Shown: piece by piece, positions 57,301 to 64,000 of the stretch
Layout of the letters: each line of letters opens with the position of its first letter
Numbering within the stretch: the first letter of the stretch is position 1
Source: Plazaster borealis
Taxonomy: Eukaryota > Echinodermata > Asteroidea > Forcipulatida > Labidiasteridae
Reading direction: 5' to 3'
Length of the DNA stretch: 64,000 nt
NCBI GenBank assembly: GCA_021014325.1
Contig: CM037473.1
Location: 6,699,501 to 6,763,500, forward strand
Position numbers and translations under genes: made by a program
The notes under the pieces: model-generated
The model's database searches: none
What the model saw: the letters and a program-made list of their open reading frames with translations, nothing else
Told to the model about the DNA's origin: nothing

Positions 57301-60300
57301 TTGTATTGCTGCTCAGATCACTACGTAGAAGAAAGAAAACATGCATATTTAATAATTATTAAAAATCCATTTAAAACTCAATCAGCTGGGCTTGATTAAA
57401 TACATTTCTTTGCCACAGAAATATATTTTACGAAATCAGAAAACCTGCAAATTCTACATGAAGAATGTATATACTCATCAGCAAACAAATTTGTTTAGAA
57501 ATGTTTTCAGTTGAGAAGCAATAGAGCTGCAATCAAAACACATACGAGTTTGAAGCTTTAAAACAATCTTTATAATATTCTGAAGTTGTGTTGAAGATTA
57601 AAGAAACTTTGACTCTGTTCGGTTGAAAGAATGGAATAAGTTGAGGGGGAGCACCCCTGGTCATGTGTGTAAAGACGTTGGCCATTCATAATTAGCAAAA
57701 ATCCACCTTATCCTTTAGTTGCAGAATAAAAAGAAGGGCTTAAACTTTCGTGTTTATTTTGGTCGTTCATTAGAAAACTCTTTATCATGCATATGAGTGC
57801 AGCCAACCCTTCGAAAATGCAGGGTGCTGTGTTTTTCAAAGCATTGGCGAGAAAAAAGTAATGTTGTTATTCTTTTGATGAAATAAGAAATTCCTGAAAT
57901 TTAAAAGCACATTTAAACTAAATCAATGTTGAATCCCACTATTTTTCTTGCCTATTTTGTGGAAAAACCCCCCAAACATTATAGAACGTGCATTTATTTG
58001 TTCCAAAATTATAGGGGCTGCATTTAGTTCAATATTCCAGCACCCCCATCCCAAAAGGTTGAGGCTGCTCTATATTCTGACACCCCTATGTTCCGACATC
58101 CCTATATTCGAAAAAAATAACTTGTTATATGCTAGGGTGAGGAATAGGAAAATACACTAGGTGTTTCGGAACATATATATGGGTGTCTAAACACAGGGGT
58201 GTCGGAACATAGGTGAGTTACCTCTCAAGAGGCCAGATAACACCCAATGTAAACGTTTAATGTACCTTTGAGGTTGCTGTTAATTATGACAAAATTCTGA
58301 GTGTATTTTCTTGAAACTTTTAAAGAAAACTTAAATTGATACTTACAGCGTAGCCAGATTCTCCAGACCCTGAAATGTACCGGGTTCGATCTCTGCAATT
58401 TCATTGTCATTTAGAGATCTTAGATAATAAAAAAACCACCTTATTATATTTAAGTAAAAACAGCAAAACATAATTATATACAGTGGCGTAACCAGAAAGG
58501 TGGGGGGGGGATGGGCACGAGACACCTCCCCGCAAAGGAACTATTGCCCCCCCCCATGAGATCAAAGAAATCATAAACTATTGGACTTTTTTGGTTTTTG
58601 CAATTAAACGATCTTTTGTGCATAACATGTATTATTGCTTGTGGTTTAACACCACAAGCAAAAAATGCATTAAAGTACTGTTCAAGTTCAAGTTTTCCCA
58701 GCCAATTTTAACAAAAACTCGTTCAGTTTAACACTCGGATCATTCCATTTTGTTTAAAAATGAACACTCCGTTGCATTGATCAACAGTAAAAAGGAGTAA
58801 TTCAATTTCAATAGTTTAGCATTCATTGGTCAAATAAGATCATTCAAAATTCATTAGGTCGCAAAGATCATTCAATTTCGCAAAAGCCAACAGCGAGAGG
58901 CTGACCAACCGTTCAATATTGCAAATAGGTAGTAGACATTCAACTGAAGAATGGTGAAAATGTAGCCTTGAATGTCTATAAATGAAATAGAATGACTGAA
59001 ACGAATCTGAATGAGAAGAACAAAATCATGTGTGCACGAAAACGAAATTGAATGAAATAGAATCTTCAAAGAAACCCTAGTTTGATCAAGATAGGCAAAC
59101 ATGCATGAATTATAATGCGCTGTAATAAAATTGAATACATTTTTGCTGAAATTGACGGGGAAAACCTATAATAAACTGAATGTAGGCATATGTCTTGCAC
59201 TCCTTGCAATTGAATTCTCTTGGTAAAGTTTAAAACCCTCCAATTGGTACTTTGCCCCAAACTCCCTCCCCCATGAAAATACCTATAGTTATGCCACTGA
59301 GCATATTAGACAATAAAACAATAAAGATACATCAATAAATAGAATAAATCATCAGAATTGTACAAAATATAATAATATAAACAAGTTAACATTCAAACAG
59401 TCAAGTATTTCAGTTAGATTTGCCAGACACAAAAATATGGGGGATTCTAAAAAAAAATCTGAAAAATTGATCTACTTACAGGTCCTTGACAGATTGTAGT
59501 CCAAGAAAAGTTCCATTCCTTAATTCAGACAGTTTGTTGTGGGATATGTACCTGCGTATACAGATGAACAGTATGTAGGTTGAAAACAATCCAACTGTAG
59601 GCCCTACAGGAGACTTCAATCTCAATTCTTATTACTGGTATTATTATTATATTATTACAAGCTGAATAACACCACAGTTAACATAAAATAAATAAAATAA
59701 AAAGTATATAATGATAAATGTAAAATACACTTCAACATTTGAGGTAAACCTTAAAAAAGGCATTAATCAGCCAATCAGCCTGATACAGTACAGGGCACAT
59801 AAATATATTGCAAAAGGACCGAAAAGCACACTAATATGGAGGCGACGAAAAACCAACATTAAAAATTCATCAAACATACACCAACAAAATCATGAAATAC
59901 AACATTACATGGATGGTGGGAGTCGAGCCAAGAGAATTATTGACAAGTCTGTTGAGATATGAAATATATCAATTATGGAACCGGAGTCTGATAATGGTAT
60001 ACCTCAGAAGTACTGATTTTTGTTTTTGGAAGACTAAATTAAGTCATCTCCTAGCTTTCAATAAACACAACATAAAGCCAACCGGGGACAATTCAAATGA
60101 AGTGGCCAGATTTTCAAGAAAACAGCACCCAAATTGTTTATGTTTGGGCAAGGATTTTGTGCATGTTCAATGCATGCTTATTTAGGTCACAGCAATCATA
60201 AGCAATGGTGATTTTAAGGGGTCTTGAAATCTCATTTTCTCTAATTAGTCAGTTATTTCAGACAGAAAAACTTACTTATACGGGATTGGTATTGAAGTAA

Positions 60301-60540
60301 GCTCCCAGATTGAATCAAATTAATCCTTAACCTTGTCTCAATGTGAGAGGTCGGTGATTATATAAAGTTCACACCTGTATCAATCTCAAAGATAAATATT
60401 TCCGTCTGAAATACTGTCAAACTTGAACAAAATAGCATTTGAAGACTCACCAAAATCACCATAGCTTATTCTGATAGAAACATCCCCACAACAACAACAA
60501 CAACAACAACAGCAGCAAGAGCAAGAGCAAGAGCAAGAGC

Positions 60541-60612
<72 letters not shown>

Positions 60613-63576
60613 TAACAGCAACAGGAAAACCCCAAACCTTATCTTGATATTGGGTCCCGCCAGAAAATGATGTTTTTGATTTTGCTATAAACCAGGGGTT
60701 AACCATTCAGGGTATATTTCACCTCTTTACTTTTGGGACAAATATAAATTATTCTTCCAGACTTACAGGCTGTGTAGACTGCTGAGATGTCTGAACTGAC
60801 CTGGATGAAGAGACTGGATTCTGTTTTCCTCAAGTTCCCTGAAAAAATACAAGAATAAGACCTCATGTCAGCAGAGACTATTAAAACATAATAATAATAA
60901 TAATAGTGGCTTCTTATATAGCGCACATATCCGTCACTCAGTGACGCTCAAGGCGCTTTAATGTTCATTTTTTTCCTGCAAGGTATTGTGTAGCTACGTT
61001 TTTTGAAGTATGAGACCAAGTCCTTTACATAGCACCATGTAATGGTTTACAAGGTGCTCTGGCGCAATATGCTGCCGATCAAACCAGGAACACCGGGGCG
61101 AACCTCTTCTCTTTTCGATAAGTGCACTGGGTTCTTTTACGTGCATTACACGGGACCAACGGCTTTATGTCCCATTCGAAGGACGCAGCAGTAATGGTTA
61201 AGGATCTTGCTGAAGGACATAAGTGTCAAGACGGGACTCGAACCCACACTCTGCTGAACAGAAACACCAGAGCTTGAGTTCGGTGCTCTTATCCGCTCAG
61301 CCACGACATGCCGATAGTCACAGTTTGGTAAATAAATGATGGTGCTGTCCAATTCAGTGACACTCCATGATTATTGACTGTCTCACATGCTTTATAGGTA
61401 CACTGCAAAAACTGGGGTGTTTAAATTGACACCGTGGGTGTTGTCACATATAGAAACCGAAGAGAAAATCAAAATAAACATCTAAGGGTATTAAAATAAC
61501 ACCAATGTAATTGTTTTTGCAGAAATGAGTGTTATTTGAACACCATATGGTGTAAATGTACCCAGTGTTTCCAGTGAAATCCTATTTGTTACTTATGGTT
61601 CTTACAATTTATAAAGTAAAGAGAGTCCCTCTAGAAGATTGGGATCCAGACTTGAAATTTTGTTCCCAGCAAGATATCTGAATAAAAGAAAAACAAAATA
61701 TAAATTATAATATTCACAAACAGATAGTTTAAGGGTGGGTAAAATGGGTGACCCCCTTGTTCAACTTCCTCATAAAGTTTTGAGGGGGATCAAGTAAATA
61801 CACTCAAACCAACAATATTTTGAGAATCCTGAAAACTGTGAAAATATCATTAGAATAGATACAAACTTTCCACATAATTCCATATGTAGTTGTAATTGTC
61901 AAGTTGTAATATGTTTTCTTTTTGTGATGTTTTATATTATGAAAACTGTGACTGCTCTATATTCCGACACCCCTATGTTCTGAAACCGTATGTTCCGAAA
62001 CCCCCCTCGTGATTTACATGCTAGGGTTGGGGTTATAGGTTAGGGTTAGGGTTAGGGTTAGGGTTAAGAATAGGAAAATACACTAGGGGTATCGGAACAT
62101 AGGGGTGTCGGAACAAAGAGATGTCGGAACATAGGTGTGTAACCATGAAAACTGATCTAATGTCTCAAATTGAAGAATATATGAAAAAAATGAGTGGTAA
62201 CCAACATTGGTAAACTGTCAGAGACCAGTATCTGCACAATGTGTGATCCAACATGAAACAAACCAGCGAAAGTTTAAGCTGAATTGGTCGCCGGAGTCAC
62301 AAGGAAACAGTGAAAAACCTCATCACTGTTTTTGTTGTTTTTAAAAATCGCATTTCGGACTCGGGCGATCAAAACTTATTTCTCAAAAACTGTAGCATAT
62401 TTCAGGTGTAAGTGTTTCAAGGAAAGTTTTCCAGCAATGACCATCTTTATAACATTAAAGATTATGTGTAAATCTTTAAACATTAAATAATCTATTTTTA
62501 ATCTTGCCAATGTTATGCACACCCTCTAAGAACCCAAAGAAAGAGGTGACTGTTAAACGTGAGACTGACAGTCAAAGATCTTTACAGACATTAATTCATC
62601 TTGGGAAAAATTCTGCACCATTTCAGCTTCATGGTTTCCAAGAAAACTTCCACTTAACTTAACGATTAATTGTTTTACTTTTATTACAAAAAAACCTTCT
62701 TTTTAGCAAACAAACCACGATCATGTTTTGAAAATTTATTCCTAAAATGCGAAAGAAATTACCACCCTTCAAATTATTTGATCATTCATACCAACTATAG
62801 TCACTTATTCAAATCTCTCTTAATGTCTGACTCTGTTCTGCAGCTTAAATCACACACATTTCCTATTAATTTCTGTTAATTTCCTTTTTGATTGTGCTCA
62901 CCTTTCTCATGTTAATTTATATACTTCTGTTAGTGTATCCATTTTGTGATTGTGTATCTTTGAATTTTTTATGCTGTTGTCCTGTTTTTATTTAAAGGGA
63001 GGGTATACCTTCGGTAATTATTCCAAAAATTAATGACCATCAAAACTTACTTGGTAATGAGCACCGGAGAGCTGTTGATATTATAAAACATTGTTAGAAG
63101 CGACCCTCTTTGAAGTAATGTAGTTTTAAAGAAGGAGGTAATTTTTCTACCTAAAATTTGAATCTGAGAAAGGCTTCAGGCATAAAGCCTTTCTCAGGCA
63201 TCTCAAAGCACACAATTTTATGCAACAATTATGTTTTTTCTTTCATTTTTGTCTTGAAATTTTGATGACCAATTGATCCCAAATTTTCACAGGTTTTTCT
63301 TTTCTATGCATATGTTGGGATACAGCAAGTGAGTATACTGGTCTTTGACAATTACCAAAAGTATATACCCTGCCTTTAATAGTCTACAATGACAACAGCA
63401 CCATAGCGCTTAGAAATGTAGCATTAGTCGTGGTAAATGCCCATGATTATAATTTAATTACTTGTATCACAGGATAATTTATTTGGAAGGTGGGTATCAC
63501 TTACAGCTGAGTGAGCTCTTTGTTATCTCGCAGTGAATCTTTAGGAATTTCCTTCAACAAATTGTTCCGAAGATCA
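51205..63576 (-). CDS. LGR-type GPCR, relaxin-receptor-like (3' part; 5' end outside window)
   Basis: CDS complement, 5' to 3': 63576-63505, 61677-61606, 60838-60767, 59551-59480, 58418-58347, 57320-57249, 55645-55574 (seven LRRs of 24 residues), 54518-54368 (hinge), 53542-52727 (TM1-6), 51372-51205 (TM7, tail). All LRR introns are phase 2, as in LGR genes. TM6 reads GTDFACWVP and TM7 ILPINSAINPWLY, very like type C LGRs (relaxin receptors RXFP1/2). The DRY position reads FDRF. Expected to sit in the plasma membrane with the LRR ectodomain outside, binding a peptide hormone and signalling through G proteins; the ligand is unknown. The N-terminal LDL-A module that would settle the class is not in the window. 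Confidence 0.9.
52121..52499 (+). mobile_element. TTAA-type element, subfamily I, in LGR last intron
   Basis: TTAAAGGCACTGAACACATC left, AACGTGTACAGTGCCTTTAA right; the central hairpin is decayed (GGCTTCTTGGAATAAGTTG). Confidence 0.88.
52727..53542 (-). CDS. LGR exon: seven-transmembrane domain TM1-TM6
   Basis: 816 nt, 272 codons, phase 0 both ends. TM1 has GNFLVLVW, TM2 LNLAASDLLMGLYL, TM3 starts after the conserved Cys in SIMCRIAG and ends FDRF, ECL2 has Cys in SNVCLG and an NYS glycosylation site, TM6 has GTDFACWVP. The exon starts with GTG right after the TTTAG acceptor, so it is an internal exon and not a start. Confidence 0.95.
53838..54035. mobile_element. Small element with CGCGGATCCAGG/CCTGGATCCGCC ends
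   Basis: GGCGCGGATCCAGGG and CCTGGATCCGCCCCTG are inverted; the interior is G- and A/G-rich. Lies in the LGR intron between hinge and TM exons. Confidence 0.7.
54368..54518 (-). CDS. LGR exon: cysteine-rich hinge and start of TM1
   Basis: 151 nt, starts KTDDHAVCCFVDSSKTVC, with further Cys at LTCDDH, and ends MKAFIWLQ. Matches the CC-containing hinge that caps LRR domains in LGRs. The donor GTAACT splits TM1, as in related receptors. Confidence 0.9.
55574..55645 (-). CDS. LGR exon: last leucine-rich repeat
   Basis: 72 nt, YLSGNPLKEIHPSVFDIF and KHLKVL. The next exon downstream is the Cys-rich hinge. Confidence 0.93.
55763..56106. mobile_element. TTAA-type element, subfamily III, in LGR intron
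   Basis: TTAAAGGGTGTGTACAACAT left, ATGTTGTACACACCCTTTAA right, almost perfect terminal inverted repeats. Confidence 0.9.
56895..57212 (-). mobile_element. tRNA-derived SINE, minus strand, tail-less
   Basis: Reverse complement: TTGAGCGGATAAGAGCACC (A box), GTTTGAGTCCCGGTCGTGAC (B box), then the CCTGGTTTGATTGGCTGCAT segment shared with 4610-4965. Confidence 0.8.
57249..57320 (-). CDS. LGR exon: leucine-rich repeat
   Basis: 72 nt, DLSSNTITVLEEGAFQGL and SSLHYL. Donor GTGAGT. Confidence 0.93.
58068..58213. mobile_element. CCGACACCCCTATGTT-type foldback element
   Basis: Inverted ACACCCCTATGTTCCGACA / TGTCGGAACATA around a GCTAGGGTGAGGAATAGG core. The second copy at 61952-62140 has the core expanded with TTAGGG units. 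Confidence 0.8.
58347..58418 (-). CDS. LGR exon: leucine-rich repeat
   Basis: 72 nt, SLNDNEIAEIEPGTFQGL and ENLATL. Good match to the LRR consensus; donor GTAAGT. Confidence 0.93.
58482..59300. mobile_element. CAGTGGCGTAAC-ended composite element
   Basis: CAGTGGCGTAACCAG at 58482 and its partial inverse TAGTTATGCCACTG near 59286-59299. Nested within is the dispersed repeat shared with 18004-18380. Confidence 0.6.
59480..59551 (-). CDS. LGR exon: leucine-rich repeat
   Basis: 72 nt, YISHNKLSELRNGTFLGL and QSVKDL; NGT is a potential N-glycosylation site. Donor GTAAGT. Confidence 0.92.
60485..60628. repeat. (CAA)n/(CAG)n/(CAACAG)n microsatellite in LGR intron
   Basis: Runs of CAA, then GAGCAA, then about 15 CAG units, then CAACAG units. 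It opens an Ala/Cys/Ser/Val-rich minus-strand frame that is not a gene. Confidence 0.95.
60767..60838 (-). CDS. LGR exon: leucine-rich repeat
   Basis: 72 nt, ELEENRIQSLHPGQFRHL and SSLHSL. Acceptor TTTTTTCAG, donor GTAAGT. Confidence 0.92.
60890..61315 (-). mobile_element. Full-length tRNA-derived SINE, minus strand
   Basis: Reverse complement: TGTCGTGGCTGAGCGGATAA, B box GGGTTCGAGTCCCG, CCTGGTTTGATCGGCAGCAT, GCGCTATATAAGAAGCC and an (ATT)n tail at 60888-60903. Lies in the LGR intron between LRR exons 61606 and 60767. Confidence 0.85.
61402..61580. mobile_element. ACTGCAAAAACTGGGGTG-type element
   Basis: Left end and internal blocks (GGGTGTTGTCACATA) match the outer element at 43922-44312; the right end is poorer. 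Confidence 0.6.
61606..61677 (-). CDS. LGR exon: leucine-rich repeat
   Basis: 72 nt, YLAGNKISSLDPNLLEG and LSLLYKL. Acceptor TTCAG, donor GTAAGA. Confidence 0.92.
61952..62140. mobile_element. CCGACACCCCTATGTT-type element with telomeric core
   Basis: Same arms as 58068-58213; the core contains about four TTAGGG units (62038-62067). Confidence 0.85.
62195..62530. mobile_element. TTAA-type element, subfamily III
   Basis: CCAACATTGGTAA left and TTGCCAATGTTATGCACACC right, with the CTGAATTGGTCGCCGGAGTC segment of this subfamily. Ends are decayed. Confidence 0.7.
62992..63379 (-). mobile_element. TTAA-type element, subfamily I
   Basis: TTAAAGGGAGGGTATACCTT left, TATATACCCTGCCTTTAA right; hairpin GAGAAAGGCTT/AAGCCTTTCTC (63168-63197), yet another stem sequence. 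Confidence 0.88.
63505..63576 (-). CDS. LGR exon: leucine-rich repeat (most 5' in window)
   Basis: 72 nt, DLRNNLLKEIPKDSLRDN and on to ELTQL; LRR consensus with Asn and Ile-Pro in place. CCCCAG acceptor and GTAAGT donor on the minus strand. I see no further LRR exon between here and 64000. Confidence 0.92.
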
Positions 63577-64000
63577 CTGGGGAAAAAAAAGAGAAACAAA
63601 AAATACCCAAAACTAAATTGTTATTGTTTATTATTATTATAAAAAATTCTCAAAAACATTGCACTTGTAGCCAAAGGCTAAATTGAGACAATGGACACAT
63701 ACAAGTAGAAACAGTAAAATTATAAATACTCAAAAAATAGCGATCAAAATTACTGAAACAAAATTATGCAAAGATGCAGAACTGTTGACATTTAAAATGT
63801 TCACAAAATAAGGAACAGGACAATAAACCAACTACACGTGTATTGAAATATAATCAACAAATAAATGTTGATAACATTTTGTAGTGCAAAGCAAACAGTG
63901 TGCTTCTTAAAAAAAAAAATCAAAACATACAATCACACTCCAAATAGTTAAACAACTAAAGAGCCTGTTTTTAAAAAGTTGACAGAAATTAAATGTAGGT
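63577..64000 (-). other. LGR intron, window edge
   Basis: AT-rich; no LRR exon recognised. The remaining 5' exons must lie beyond 64000. Confidence 0.7.

Noticed and set aside
60386..60706. Ala/Ser/Cys-repeat protein
   Set aside because: Translation of CAG/CAA repeats within an LGR intron.

Overview
The window is animal nuclear DNA: multi-exon genes with GT-AG introns, tRNA-derived SINEs with (ATT)n tails, many small inverted-repeat transposons, and telomere-type CCCTAA arrays. The gene content (theta-class GST, retinol-dehydrogenase-type SDR, leucine-rich-repeat GPCR of the relaxin-receptor type) and repeat style suggest an invertebrate deuterostome, most likely an echinoderm. That placement is an inference; no sequence search was possible.

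Region 1 (1-4078) holds repeats and the upstream region of the first gene. Region 2 (4079-19604, + strand) is the most interesting part. Three theta-type glutathione S-transferase cassettes lie head to tail at about 5.1 kb spacing, each split into the same five exons (A-E). Only the first cassette has a start exon (ATG at 4079) and only the last has an intended stop (19602-19604). The end of cassette 1 exon E and of cassette 2 exon E each have a donor at exactly nucleotide 152, in phase with the acceptor of the next cassette's exon A. Joined this way, 16 exons give one uninterrupted reading frame of 2133 nt (710 residues): a triple GST with Pro-rich linkers and an N-terminus that looks like an N-myristoylation site.

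Region 3 (19605-22544) is intergenic. Region 4 (22545-38738, - strand) is a four-exon membrane-anchored retinol dehydrogenase-like SDR of 336 residues, with an 11 kb first intron. Its last intron contains degenerate telomere-like blocks around a 55-60 bp minisatellite. Region 5 (38739-51204) is intergenic, with many foldback elements. Region 6 (51205 to beyond 64000, - strand) is the 3' part of an LGR-type GPCR closest to relaxin receptors: seven 72-nt LRR exons, a Cys-rich hinge, one exon for TM1-TM6 and a final exon with TM7 and tail. Its 5' end lies outside the window.

The genes do not form an obvious pathway; they are ordinary neighbours on both strands. The non-coding part is dominated by TTAA-flanked elements of about 300-390 bp whose central hairpins differ in sequence between copies but often remain self-complementary.
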